A DNA stretch of 64,000 nt from the NCBI GenBank assembly GCA_003260075.1, contig QLIY01000524.1, forward strand, positions 48,751 through 112,750, given 5' to 3'. The translations under genes and the position numbers were made by a program. Source of the stretch: Phallusia mammillata (lineage: Eukaryota; Chordata; Ascidiacea; Phlebobranchia; Ascidiidae). Positions 1 to 12,622 of this stretch are shown piece by piece (within the stretch, counting starts at the first letter, position 1; each line of letters opens with the position of its first letter). The notes below the pieces were generated by a model that saw only the letters and a program-made list of their open reading frames with translations, was not told the origin of the DNA and did not search any database.

Positions 1-901
1 TATTTTATTGGAAAGCCAGAAGTTTTGGAACGATAAATTTACTCACAAAAAATTATTCATATAATACTGTAATGTGTTCCTGGTGTAAGCAATGTAGTTG
101 TTAAGTAATATATGCAATGTATTCTTTGCACATTTTTTTGCAGCATAAATGCGCGTTTCACAGTTATGTAATTTTTGTTCCAGACATAAAATACTCACAT
201 TGAAAAACAGTTTGACCTTGAATTGAAAGTCCGTAGCGCATTACGTCACGTTTTTGCTCAAGAGAACGTTAAATTATTCATTGTGTTCGAAATAAAGCTG
301 CCCTTGCATGAAGCTGTTGCGTCATATAATCTTGGTGGTTTGCTTTGTTCCAAGAAACGTTGGCGTATTTTCTCCTGAATTTTTTCATTGATCTTATCGA
401 CCTACTGTGACCCAATCAGGGGTTGACCACGATATTAAACAAAGGTCCAATGTTATACGAAGACCCCATTTAACACTAAGCTAAAGATTTGAGATGTATC
501 GCTATACTTGGAATTATAAATTAGGGGTGAAACACTTTTGTTGTGTAAGGAATCTCCCGCACACAAAAGAATATTCGTGCTTCTAATCAGTTGGTTATTT
601 CAATAGTTTACTAACGTGTTTGCTTTTACAAAACTGACGATGCTTGTTTATTTAAGGCGAATTATATATACATATATATATATATGAAACAGTTTAAACA
701 TTCTTAATTTAGTATTTTGTCCATATTTATTTGATAAGGAATCCCTGTTTCACAAACACTTCCTTTGTAAAGCAACACAACCTCCTAAAACCGTATGTAG
801 CCTTCTTCAGTTAAGATGTTTGAAAGCAAATTTTGTATAACTGCTTGTGATATTAAAACGAGCATTAATTGTAATATTATAAAAGTGTTGAAACTTTGCA
901 G
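1..901. other. Intron or upstream sequence of the FSTL-like gene
   Basis: No convincing exon was seen. The first recognised exon of the FSTL-like gene starts at 902, after a TTTGCAG acceptor, with two bases completing a split codon, so this stretch should be mostly intron. A short TA dinucleotide tract lies near 665-685. The signal peptide, Kazal and EF-hand exons expected for this family would lie further upstream, outside the window. Confidence 0.6.
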
Positions 902-3900
902 ATGTGACTGTTCTTCATTTGGACGATGACAAACGAGTGCTGGATGTTTGTTCCAATGCCGGGGCTAGCTTGACCTTGCAATGTGACATTCAAGGGGAAA
1001 ACAGCCCTGTGTGGAGAAGATATAATTATGATTTGAGGCTGTACGGTGCCGATGGAATCACTGTAAGTATTGCATACTATTTGCTCTGTTTACACTGCAA
1101 TTAATGTGGTTCGTGTATTAGTAACAGAATGAATGTGTCGTGTGGGTTAAACCTTAAGCAAATAGTCATCAACGCCAAATCATTTCCCTAAGGTGCGACG
1201 TTAAAGCATGTTAAAAGAGTTTTAGAGGACTGTACATTTTTATTGTCAGTAACTTTAGTTTTCTATTTGAATAAGGAAAAGAAGATATTTATAAACGAAA
1301 TACAAGCAGGACTACTTTTTCATTTATTTAAAAAGTGCAAAATGATATGCACAAGTGGTTCCTTTATTGCTACATCAAAATACTTTGTTGTACTCAGAAA
1401 ATGAACTTACAAAATAAGTACTCTAACGTCAGGGATGTCATTCCAAAATCTGAATTAGTTTTTTTTTTCTGTTTTTGCAGATCGACGGCAGTTTGGTTTA
1501 TTTCAACTCAGTTGACCCATCAGCCGCTGGAAACTACACTTGTCATGCGCGAAACCGACCTGATATTTTCCAAGTTATCCGTCTTTCGGTGTTTTCACCA
1601 CCAACTGCCCAGGTAAACCCAAGTTAAACAGTAAACGACTGAATTATCCGATATTGTGCTATGCTTAAATAAGTGTTATTGTTTGAACCAGTGGTCCTAG
1701 GACGATTGAAATATGCAGTTGCAATAGTGAAGCATACACTTATGTATCTAAAACGTTGTTTAACAATATTGCGTCTGGAAATCAAGGCAAAAAACTCGCG
1801 ATAATTACAACACCACCTTTCGAAACAGACAACATGTTTTTGACACAGTTAATGGTCTATATTTTGGTTGGGTTGGTAGGATATTAAGTTAAGCTGTAAA
1901 TTCGTTTTTGCAAAGTGCCTTTATTTTTTAAACTACAAAAAAGAAACTTTACCGCAATCAACTGTTACTGGTCGTTCAAAAGTCTGCATCTCTTTACTGT
2001 ACATTTAAGTGAAATTGCGTTTTGGATTATAGGTGTTTCCCCAGACTCAACACCGTCTCGTCGGCAGCAGCGTCACAGTGACGTGTCACGTGAGTGGAGT
2101 TCCGCCCCCACGAATCACATGGTTGGTTAATGGCGAAGGACTAGAAGAGACAGACGGTCGATATATAGTTATGGGTAAGTTGTGCATTGATTTTGTTTTT
2201 TCAATGTTTTTCGCAATTAATTGCGGACCACAAATTTGGTTTAGTGGGCGTTGTAACTATACAATTCTGGGCTTACTCGATGGAGTTGGACACACAATAG
2301 TATACAATTAAATTGTCGAGAAACATGTGCTGTCGGATGCCTTTACCGTTTTGCTATTGTTTATTTTATAAAATAGTTGCTACGACTGTAACCTACTTTT
2401 GGAATTGCCTTCTCTTTATTTAGGTAACCACACTGAGATCCATATTAACTCGGCGGTAGTGTCCGACAGTGCTGCCTATAGTTGCTTTGCCAGCAACGCA
2501 GCGGGACACAGCGAAGAAATTGCAGCTGTGTTTATTGAGGAGGAAAACGACATGTCAGGTGTGTGGGTCAACTTTAAACTTGATTTAACATTTTAATAAA
2601 AAAACAATATCACAGTATGAACCTGGGTTTGAAACCATTCTGCTCAGGTAGAGTTTAGTTCATTAATAGCCTTGTTTCATTTTGAAATATTAGGCCAGCT
2701 TGTCAAAAACCCAAACTGCAATTTAGGTGTATATAACATTTGTATGTAGCTTTCCTATGTGATCTTCTAATCTTAGAACTACTAATCAGAAATCCGGACT
2801 AGCAATCATCATCTCTTTATTCGTTGTGTTTCCAATTCTAATGCATTCTGTTTGGTGATTTGCAGTTATCGATTCGCGAACCCAAAGAGCTTACTTCGCG
2901 TTTCACGACGGTGGATTTTTAATTGCAATTCCGAGGTCGTGTGAGGTCGTTCGTCGTGTTGCGGCCACTGAGACTGTTCCAGGCTTGTTGCGTCAGGTTG
3001 GTTCTTTGTATTTTTTTCTAGCGTTTATGCACTATGTTAGTTATCTGCAATTAAAAAGTATATTTTATTCACATTTCGCATAACGGCAGAGTATCAAACT
3101 GAACTTTTCGGATATCAAAACAAATATTTTTGGATTTTAGGATATATATGGATCTAGACCAGTTGAAACTTATGACGTTTGTTGTGGGACATTTAAGTAC
3201 CCTAAATTTTTTTTACGAATAACGGTGATTTTTTACCTATGTTTGACTTGTATTTGAAATCTCAAGTTATGTTATGAAACAGCTCAAGTTTGTATACCTT
3301 CGTTTTTTGTTCCAATACTTCTTAATATTCATGTCAATAACAATTGATTTTGTGGCGATGAATAGTGTACAATTTCCTGTATTGATGACACACATTGAAA
3401 CTCTTACATTCGAAAGGCCTAAAAATTGATTCAAAAATATTTCCGATTTTTCAGAACAAACTTTGTCGGGCGAGTTTGACTGACGGTTCGCGTCGCTGCA
3501 CCTGGTCATCGGCGGTTGCAGTTGGTGCGAGATTTGTTTATGCCGCACAGCCACTTGAAAACCGTATCATAGTAGTCGATATCACCCTTCAAAGAGTGGC
3601 TGAAGTGATTGCTACCGATCCTCTACCAATCACCATGCAGTACGTGGCCTCAACGGATCAGGTATTACTAAAATAATTTCAAAACCGTAGACACCTTTGT
3701 CCAATGAAATTGATCAACATAAAGTGCCATAAGCAGCTTCCAACGGTGGTTACCACATTTAACCATCTGTTTCAGTTGTTTGTTTTATGCTGGGTCGACG
3801 AATCGAGAGATCGTTCCACGTTGCAAGTAGTTTACGCAGCCAGTGTACCAGGCACACACTCTGCCGCTCAAATCCAACCGCTAGACGGAGGAAACCGCGC

Positions 3901-6331
3901 TGATTTTTCAGTGTTAAATTTCTTTGTTCCGCAAGAGGGTATTCTCAACACCAAGTCGCGCCACGGATTTGTTGCCCACAAAAATGAACAGGTTAGTAGA
4001 AAAATGTTGTGCGGTTATAGCAGTTGGTAAAATGTGTCAAGAATGCATGGATGTTTGTAGTTTTGCCTTACGTGTCACATAAAAACAGTTGCTGGCGTTT
4101 TATTCAAAGCATAAAAAATGCATCTCATTAGCACTGAATATTGATAAAGGATAAAGAAAAATAGTTGTCAAGAAAGTAAAAATGTTGGCATTTTTAATTT
4201 CGTTTGCTTGTGCCACAAAAGTTTGTTGCCTTCATTGCATGCTTTTCATTCAAAACATATAGAACTGCATCAAACTTTCACTAGACGTTAATGAAGGATC
4301 ATGAGCCTCTAATAGGCTTACGTTTTCTTCATAGAAAGCTAAATCATTTATAATATAATCATACATCCATAAAAACAAGGCGAAATTATTTGATACAAAA
4401 AGGACAGTTGTATAAAGTGATAGCAAAAATTAATATTCTGCCCTTTTTCCAGACAATATACAAGTTTGACTTGACGACTTTGCTTTACGATGAAGATGTG
4501 ATCGACCTACAGATCTACAATTGCGTTCCAGAATCCTTTTCATATCAGCCAATCGGTGGCCAGCTTCATGTCACGTGTGCTACCGGTGACGATAAACCTC
4601 CACGAAGTGTGGTTATCGACTATTCCAGCAGCATGGTAGTCGACGTCGACCACGGTAAATCCATTTTTGTGTCAAAATATATGTTTTTAACTGAACAATT
4701 TTTGTTGAACATCAATTCATAACTGGGATTAGCCCTGAAGCATGCAGACCACATTTTTTGTGTTTGCTTGAGTGTATTTTTACATTTGTTCTGTAATATG
4801 GCCCTTGAAGTTGGTTTTATTTACAGATTTATATTGTATTGCATTTATTAGGTAGCGGATACTAACTAACACTCTTTAAATTCTTTGTTAGGTCTAGCAC
4901 AGCAGCCTTAATAATAGGATATTAACCAGTAATCGATAGGTTGAGAAATTGACACTGATCACTTTGCCATATGTTTATGATTAAAGTTGGCAGAAGAGGT
5001 GCGGTTGGACAATTTGTGTGTTTTGTGCAGATGTGTCCGACTACAGCAAGGAATATGTATCTAAGAGCGCTCGCAACATGGTTAGAGTATTTCCTCATGA
5101 ACAAGAGCTGATCGTTTTCAACGTGTCAGCAGCTGGGCAGCTTTGCCAAGATGTGGTACGTTGAATATGCAAAAAGTATTTTAAAATTGTTTTAAATTGC
5201 AGTTGTTATGTCATTGTGTTCACGCGACGGCAATGGCATAAATATTAAGAACAGTTTGATTGTGGTCAATAGACCTTAAGAAAAAGTAATGTTAGCTTAC
5301 CATACCTCTTTAAAGCATCTATAGCGATATATAGTAACTTGTCCCTATGGTAAGACAAAAAATACTTTCGTTTTGGAATTCTTATAGTAATTAAAGCATA
5401 ACAGGTTTAAATGAAGTCTAAACAGGCGTTCACTGTTTGAATACCACTACACAAATTTAATCAATAGATGTTGTGCTCAGGTTTTTTTTTAAGGTTTGGT
5501 TTGGGTGACCGCTAAGTAGTTTTAAGAGACCGCATGTGTTTCATTTAAATACCAAAAAATAGCCATATTTGCTAAAACGAATTACTTATTAGGCTACTGG
5601 CAAATTTTGGGAAACCGCTGGAGAATTTTTTTTCCGAAACGGTCCCCCAAAACACCTTAAAAAACACTGGTTGTGCAAATATAATATCATTCGTATATTA
5701 TGGTTTAGTCTTAATGAAATATTCAATTTGTTTAGGTGCTTCACACAAACTTTGCTGTTGCGGACGTTGCTTTTGAAGAGAGCAGTCGAAGTGGAAGTGG
5801 TGCCACCGTTTATGTCTCGTCTAAACACCAAGGTAAGTTTTTGTAAACTTTTAACCGCCAGGTGGTGCTACAGACTCAAAAGCAGTAACCAATATTTGCT
5901 GAAAGAGTTTTTGAATCTATTATGAGTTTTTTTTCTGTTTTTAGGCGATCTCATGTACTTAAACGCAGCGACGGGATCTGTAGAACTAATTGACAACCTT
6001 TCACAACCATCAGAAGTTAATCTCTATCCCTGGTCTGCCAACAATCGACAACTCGTCCCCAGTTCATGGTAGAGAAACCTGTTGAAAACTTTGATCAACA
6101 TCATGATTTAAACTTTTAAAGAGATTCTAAATACTTTTTTGACCACTTTTGGTTTGTTATAACCTAGCATGTTCCGTTAATATATTTACTTTTTCTAGGT
6201 ACGATCGTCACATTGCCGTCGGTGGTCGACATGGCATTGACATTATCAGTGCTGACGATAACGAAGTCGTCTGCCGCTTGAGTGACGTTACCGGCACTTC
6301 GGCGATTGTTTGGGCCGACGGAGAAAACTAA
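902..6331 (+). CDS. FSTL5: Follistatin-related protein 4/5-like, 3' part (Ig domains and C-terminal region)
   Basis: Partial gene; exons at 902-1062, 1481-1612, 2033-2174, 2424-2558, 2866-2996, 3455-3661, 3776-3991, 4453-4654, 5031-5155, 5736-5832, 5945-6068 and 6199-6331. All junctions are GT-AG and keep one reading frame to a TAA stop. The first two exons encode one Ig domain (the GNYTCHA stretch holds the second cysteine); the next two encode a second Ig domain (CHVSGVPPPRITWLVNG, then AAYSCFASNAAG). The remaining exons match the long C-terminal region of vertebrate FSTL4/FSTL5, including CTWSSAVAV, RFVYAAQP, DPLP and the closing IVWADGEN. The protein is expected to be secreted. Missing 5' exons should carry the signal peptide, Kazal and EF-hand parts. 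An ATTAAA signal lies about 30 bases past the stop. FSTL4 and FSTL5 cannot be separated here and the locus may be their single pre-duplication orthologue. Confidence 0.92.
5478..5669. mobile_element. hAT-like MITE (family 1) in an FSTL intron
   Basis: The ends are imperfect inverted repeats (CAGGTTTTTTTTTAAGG at the left; CCTTAAAAAACACTG at the right), flanked by near-identical 8-bp direct repeats GTTGTGCT (5470-5477) and GTTGTGCA (5670-5677). A second copy in opposite orientation lies at 24374-24574. CAG...CTG ends with 8-bp duplications are typical of non-autonomous hAT elements. It sits in the intron before the 5736 exon. Confidence 0.75.
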
Positions 6332-7392
6332 ACTGCCAAACTTGACGAACTTGTACAAAAGATTAAAAACAAAGACCTAATTGGGTTTATTGTGCTTACT
6401 TTGCAGTCCACTATGCTTTATCCCACACCCATTTAACTAAACTTTGTGTTGTTTTGTGCGCTTCTATTGCTGGTTACAATGCTGGCGCATGTAAGTGCTT
6501 GTTAAAGGCACAAAACTATGTTGTTGTTTTTCTTTTGTCAATTGCTGCAAATGCTTTTGTACAGGTCATCCAAGCCACTTTAAAATGTGGTGCAAACGCA
6601 CCAAAACCGTTGACACACAATCTACATGTGCTTTTAAATTCCAATTTGTTTTGGTTTCACGAGCGTATTGTGCCATCCCACATTCTTGCAGCTTTACACT
6701 TGTTGTTTTTCACGTTGTAAATGCTCTGCTGATCAACGTTGCAATGATGGAAAGTTATGCTATACTGTGAATACATGTACTTGCCGAACCGGTTCAATTC
6801 ATTTACCTTGTTTAAAAACTACATAGAAAATGGTAAAATAAGTCGAGACAGTCCCTAGGAAAGCAGAAATGACTTAATGGAGAAGCATAACTGGTGTTAC
6901 TCCAAAATAATCGTAGCATTTGTCGTATCGCGAGCAATTGCGGAATACAACTGTGTGAACACAACCAAACCAACTTAATACATAATTTCCTCAGGCATGT
7001 ATACAACTACTCTGTCACGTTTGTTTAGAAAAAATAATAGTAAAGTTTGACGTCATTGAAAGCAACTATACATGTTAGACTAAAACAAGTTACACGGCTA
7101 ATACGTAACCAAAACTGCAAAACTTCTACTGTGGTGCAAAAACGGCTGTGATTCCATATCATATCATATATCCATCACATAATATATCTTTTCTTCGGTT
7201 GGATGTTTCTGCACAAACACAACCCTCAAATCTTTTGGAACAAGATCTAGTCAGGTGTTTTAAACACATCTATAAAGTGTTATCCTCATTTTCTCGTAAA
7301 AGGCAACATTTTTGACAAAAGTTTGTATAATACATTCCGTTTTCCTAACCCAAACGGATAGAGATTTTGTACATAATGAGAAGCAAGAGTCG
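6332..7392. other. Intergenic region between FSTL-like gene and LU gene A
   Basis: This interval separates the 3' end of the plus-strand FSTL-like gene from the 3' end of the minus-strand LU gene A, so the two genes converge. ORFs here (for example 6454-6770) are short, overlap in several frames and show no family motif or splice logic. I see no gene. Confidence 0.5.
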
Positions 7393-8974
7393 CTAATTCC
7401 GTTCTTCAGCAGCTTTTTCTTTTTCTGCTCCCAGCATGTCGTGGTAGTCTATTCGGTTGACAGATGGTCTTGACTCATTGCACAAGTTTGTGTTGCAGCA
7501 TGAAAATGTGCAGGATCTTTATAAAAAAATATGTTATAACATCTTAATTAAATTTTTGTAACAAATCCTTATGTACTAAAACGCAGCACAACACCTCGAA
7601 AAGTCATTTAGTGGCAAATAATAATTTTTTAACGCTTTTATTGCATTGTAAGCCGCATGTTGATGAGTTAAAAATAATGTAAGCCGCGCTAAATTTTAAG
7701 CCATAAAACGGTAGAGTACAAAACTTAAAAAATATGGGCATATAAAAATTCGTATTGCTTACTCTATTGACATTTTGACCACGTAGTTGTCGTACAACTC
7801 ATCCTCGTATTCGTCCCAGAGATCGCCTTTTAACCTTGTGCAAGTTTCGAAAGCACAGTCATGGGGTCTTATGCACATTCCTATCTGTATCGTCGCCGAA
7901 ACTGGAACTGAAAATTCCGTATTCTTACCGCGTGTGTTTGCAAGATAATGCAGAACTTAAACTAAACGTTTAAAGCTGACAATAAAAACTATGGAAATGT
8001 TTTCCTATCCTACCAAACGTTTTGTTTTTGCATAATGACATTTCAATAAACTTTATGACATTAACTTTATATCAACCATTACTTCGACAAAAAATATAAT
8101 ACCTGAACCTTGAAAACGTTAAGTTTATCATGTACTATTTAAAAGAAGACTAATCAAAGTCCATTAGTTAGTTTGAAGTGAACAAATTTGTGACATAGTG
8201 TTTTTCTAATTTTCATTTTCTTCCAAATACATGGGGTTTCATTTGACAAATCGCAGTGAAAGGGAAATAGTTGTTTTTTGGTTTCCGTTTATGGCTCTGG
8301 TTCTGCAATCTAAAAGTATACAGAATTTACTTAAATAATGAAACACAACTTTTCTGTGTTGGTAACACCACACTTGATGTGGCTGTAAAACTTTTTATTT
8401 TCTGCCAAAACCGTAATTTACTGATCGATCGGTTGGTTTAACTGATTCAGTTATTTGGAGCGATTTTATTCGACAAAAAATGCAGAATTGTACTATCCGG
8501 TTTACAAAAATCCCCCCCCCCGTTGGTTTAACTGATTCAGTTATTTGGAGCGATTTTATTCGACAAAAACTGCAGAATTGTACTATTCGGTTTAAAAAAA
8601 TTGGAACCGCATAGTTTAAGATCCAAATTCTCCGGGTTTGCTGTTCTGAATTACCCATCCGTACGACTTACACTTAAAGATGAACTGGATTGTCAGTGTT
8701 ATAGATCCATCTCCGTTCAAACATTGTTCACCAGTGGGACATTCCATTTCTCTCCAACTTTTACCACCTCCCCACCCCCCCCCCAGATGAACTGGATTGT
8801 CAGTGTTATAGATCCATCTCCGTTCAAACATTCTTCACCAATGGGACATTCCATTTCTCTCCAACTTTTACTACCTCCCCGATTTGAATTAATATCATAC
8901 CCTACTATGCATTTAACGCCGTGCACATTCCCTATCACGGAGAGGCAAAATATTGCAAACAGACCGAATTTCAT
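7393..8974 (-). CDS. Secreted Ly6/uPAR (three-finger) domain protein, LU gene A
   Basis: Three exons. Exon 1 runs from the ATG at 8974 to a GTAAGT donor at 8671; exon 2 is 7901-7763 (139 nt); exon 3 is 7516-7393, ending in TAG. Exon 1 encodes a signal peptide (MKFGLFAIFCLSVIGNVHG) followed by KCIVGYD and CPIGEECLNGDG. Exon 2 carries GMCIRPHDCAFETC. Exon 3 carries the closing LU signature SCTFSCCNTNLCN, then a charged tail with no hydrophobic end, so the product is predicted to be secreted, not GPI-anchored. Intron phases are 1 and 2, as in the neighbouring copies. Exon 1 is split by an assembly duplication (C run at 8775-8784), and another duplication lies in intron 1 at 8512-8521; the real exon is the collapsed form. 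Ligand or role unknown. Confidence 0.85.
8427..8598. repeat. C-run join with direct duplication (8512-8521)
   Basis: About 80 bases (8427-8510) recur almost exactly at 8522-8598, separated by ten C. Interpreted as an assembly join of overlapping or allelic contig ends in intron 1 of LU gene A. Confidence 0.85.
8678..8878. repeat. C-run join duplicating exon 1 of LU gene A (8775-8784)
   Basis: The segment 8678-8771 is repeated at 8785-8878 with a few substitutions. The duplicated piece is the 3' half of LU exon 1, so the signature CLNGDGSITLTIQF is present twice. Only one copy is expected in the real gene. Confidence 0.9.
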
Positions 8975-8999
8975 CTTACTTGAGGTTTAGCCGAAAATA

Positions 9000-10220
9000 G
9001 CTGAAAAATTTAAATTCGTACGATTTTAGCGCCCGTTATTTCGACGTTTGTAAACCGGCATCTGTTTAACGCATCAAATATTCAAGCAATATTGATGAAT
9101 ATTAATTGGCCACCACACACCAAATAAAACACAAAATGAAACATATGCTTAATAAACGATCTTCGCAACTGAGGAAACTGTTACCTATGCTTATAATTCG
9201 TACACAATCACAGAAGAAAATATCATGCGTGATAATTAAGTAAGCACACAGTTTAGACATAATTTCGTTTAGTTTAAAGTGCGCATAATGTAAGATTTTC
9301 GACATAAATATTAACGGTGCTAAAGGTCTTTGTGCTGAAAAGGATCGAAAGCTAAATTCAAAAGTTAAGTTTTAAAATTAAACACAGAAAAAACACACAT
9401 CAAAACCGAGCCTAAGAAACTATTTTTGACTTTAGCAAAACGTAAAATTCATCAGTGCGACACTAAACTTTAGGTAACTGGACTTGCTGCCTGCCAAAGC
9501 GTTTTACCTTTGTGGAGTCAAAGGCCGCATTGCTGTGCTAATTTAGCTCGCCATTGCATCCTGAGTTATCCAATACAAAGTTCATAAACCAAATTTGGTC
9601 ATATGGCCAAGGTTATAGTTTTTTTAGCTTTCAAACCATGTCAGTACGTTTGTGCTAATGCTTTCACCAGCGTTTGTCTTAAAATGTGTTTGTCAAGAAA
9701 AGACCTTCTATGCTCTCGATTGTACTTTAATTCGATTTGCACGCTTTAAGATATAGCCTGCAAGTGTTTACATTTAATTATTTATTAAACGCGCACTTTT
9801 ACTTTCCGCTACTTCCCCCCCCCCTCTATGCTCTCGATTGTACTTTAATTCGATTTGCACGCTTTAAGATATTGCACGCTTTACATTTATTCATTTATTA
9901 AACGCGTACTTTTACTTTCCGCTACTAAGGTTTATTCCCCCAAAACTATATCCCAGCCTCAGAGGTATAATACTTTTTTTCATCACCAAATGGTGTATAG
10001 CATTGTTTGTTATCTTTATCTAAGTATTACAAAGTTTCCTTTGAAACAAAGTTAATTAGGTTTTCTATTAAACGCTTTTTATGTGGTCGATACAGAACGT
10101 TTTCTGTTGAATATATTTCCTTTGATAGCACTCGTTGTCATAAACACAATCATGCCAAAAAATGTTTATTATCGGGGACGACAGTTTTCAGTGCCCCTCT
10201 TGATCATCAGTTGCTTTCTC
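9000..10220. other. Spacer between LU genes A and B, with a C-run join at 9815-9824
   Basis: This is the region upstream of LU gene A. No exon was recognised. About 105 bases at 9706-9813 are repeated at 9825-9928 around ten C. The right copy lacks a few bases and has several substitutions. Short ORFs here have no recognisable content. Confidence 0.6.
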
Positions 10221-12622
10221 TCATTGTGGAAGGTCGTTGTCGCTTTTCTGGATGACTTTGGCAGTTTGCTTGTTGCACAAGTCAGTGTTGCAGCATGCCA
10301 ATGTACAGGAACTGAACAAACACAACATATGATTAACGACTATTACTCTTTCAGCAGTTTTTACTATAAATAAACGTCGTTTCGACGTTTCATACAAGAC
10401 GGCTTGATTGGGATAATGGCATATCTTGCAAGACAAATTTCTTATTAGGCAACAATTGCAACAAAACAGCGATAACAAGATCGTGCGGCTGCAAACTCGT
10501 ACCAACGGATTGATAAAACATAGTTCAGTGTTGTAAAAGCCGTTGATTTTCGTAATGATAAAAACTGCTGGAAGAGCAATACTCGTTTATAAATTATGCC
10601 TGGCAGTAATTTTGTGTGAAAACTTATACCCTGATTATAGTGGTGAATTACAAAAAATTTAATTTGTGTCTTTATGCAAGTGCATAAAAAATACTCTCAC
10701 CTAAGCTCAATTGTTTTAACATTGTCGTTGTGACATTACCTTTATTTAAAAACACATTTGACATTACGAAACGCGTAAAATAACCCCCCCCCCTTTGTGT
10801 GAAAACTTATACCCTGATTATAGTGGTGAATTACAAAAAATATAATTTGTGTCTTTATGCAAGTGCATAAAAATTACTCTCACCTAAGCTCAATTGTTTT
10901 AACGTTGTCGTTGTGACATTACCTTGATTTAAAAACACATTTGACATTACGAAACGCGTAAAATATTTTTTTTTATAAGGTTGACATATTTTATGGCAAA
11001 AAACGTCTTTCTTACCTTAGTGTGAAATCCTTAATGCCGCCAGCATAAAACTCCTTTTTGAATTTAATCCAAAGTTCGTTTGAAATACCCCCCCCCCTGA
11101 CATATTTTATGGCAAAAAACGTCTTTCTTACCTTAGTGTGAAATCTTTAATGCCACCAGCATAAAACTCCTTTTTGAATTTAATCCAAAGTTCGTTTGAA
11201 ATCTCCTCGCATGTATCATTGCGGCACACATCAGATCTTCTGCACATTCCGATTTGTATAGTCGCCGAAACTAATACAAACGAAACATTATTTATTGGCG
11301 AAAATTACTTCTTGTGTTTTCAGGTTTTTGGTGTAGTTTCCCACTAAAACCAATCAACAAGTTGGAATTTCTCAGTAAGTTATTTTTATGATGAAGGTTT
11401 GTGCTGCGCATTGTATTTATTGTCTTTATACGATTAAAAATATTTAACTTTTTGCCTAACTATTTAAATTTATGACCTTTTCGAGTAAAACTTAGATCAA
11501 CAATTTAGGTGGCCCTGACTTGTACAATTTCCCCCTGTGCAAATTTTTTTGCCGGTTAAGCCACTGTGTCAAACCAACCCAAACCTGTTTAAAAGTTATC
11601 CAACCAATTTTGCAAGACCACTACTCCCCCCCCCCCCCTGACTTGTACAATTTCCCCCTGTGCAAATTTTTTTGCCGGTTAAGAACCATTGTGTCAAACC
11701 AACCCAAACCGGTTGAAAAGTTATCCAACCAATTTTGCAAGACCACTACTTCCTGAGTTACTACAATATTTGTTTAATTGAATCGTGTATTTCCCATGTT
11801 CGTAACTATTCATGCGCCGAAACTAACTGTGCCAATTATTTCCTTTTGCCAATGTTTCGGTTTCAGTTTCGGTTTTGTTAATTTTTTGGAAATGCCCATT
11901 AGGGCAATGCGCTTTCTGATTTGGCTATTGTAGGTCAAATGCTTTCGGCCGAACCTTACAAAGCGTTGGCCTTCTTAATGCCATTGGAGCTTTTTCGCAT
12001 TAATGCGCTAAGTGTCGAGAAACTTATTTAACCCGCCATAAACTAAAGCAACGGGCCCTTTTGTTTGTAACAGTGTTATTGGGTTGTGGCTTACTATTGT
12101 CAAAAGCACATAAAAAGACCCATATTTTATTCTTAACCTTTTCTATCTGTAATCGTTGAATTTTCTCGTTAGAAGCGTTGGAATGCATATTTAACAGTAC
12201 TGCATTTGGACCCGCTAAAACTTGTGCTGAAAGGCTTACTATGATCGTGATGGTATCATTGAAAAGTAAGACAAAAGTATAAAAGAATTATCAATGTTAA
12301 ATTTTCAATAAACGTTGAAGCATTAACTTAATCACTTGGATCAATTAAGTAGACTCTTTTTAATTTAGGCAAAAAAATTACATTAGGGGTTTGGGCTCGA
12401 TTCTTATAAACGTAAGTACCTACCGGTAAAAAAGTAATAGGCGGTCACTGAAACGCTTCCATCTCCACGCAAACATTCTTCATCTGCTAAGCATTGCAGC
12501 TTTTTCCATTCGTTACGACTTACCCAACTGCTCCTTGCATCATACCCTTGCATGCATGTAACCCCATAAACAGTGGTTATCATGGAAAGACCAATTAACA
12601 TCAAAATCAGTACGGATTTCAT
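10221..12622 (-). CDS. Secreted Ly6/uPAR domain protein, LU gene B
   Basis: Three exons: 12622-12424, 11270-11132 (139 nt) and 10311-10221 (TGA). The start chosen is the methionine of MKSVLILMLIGLSMITTVYG, a clear signal peptide; an in-frame upstream methionine at 12649 lengthens the N-terminus without improving it. Mature protein begins VTCMQGYDA, with CLADEECLRGDG in exon 1, GMCRRSDVCRNDTC in exon 2 and SCTLACCNTDLCN in exon 3. The tail after the last cysteine is short and hydrophilic, so secretion is predicted. Intron phases 1 and 2 match LU genes A and C. Two assembly duplications fall in its introns; the one at 11088-11097 also leaves a partial extra copy of exon 2 at about 11006-11087. 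Function unknown; secreted LU proteins commonly act as ligands or ligand modulators. Confidence 0.86.
10611..10966. repeat. C-run join (10784-10793)
   Basis: The left copy (10611-10782) and right copy (10794-10966) are nearly identical and separated by ten C. They lie in intron 2 of LU gene B. Confidence 0.88.
10980..11204. repeat. C-run join duplicating part of LU gene B exon 2 (11088-11097)
   Basis: 10980-11087 is repeated at 11098-11204. The left copy contains the 3' end of the 139-nt exon plus its donor and stops abruptly at the C run; the right copy continues into the complete exon. Confidence 0.9.
11514..11750. repeat. C-run join (11626-11638)
   Basis: Two copies of about 110 bases on either side of thirteen C, in intron 1 of LU gene B. 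They differ by a handful of substitutions. The ORFs spanning them are by-products of the duplication. Confidence 0.88.
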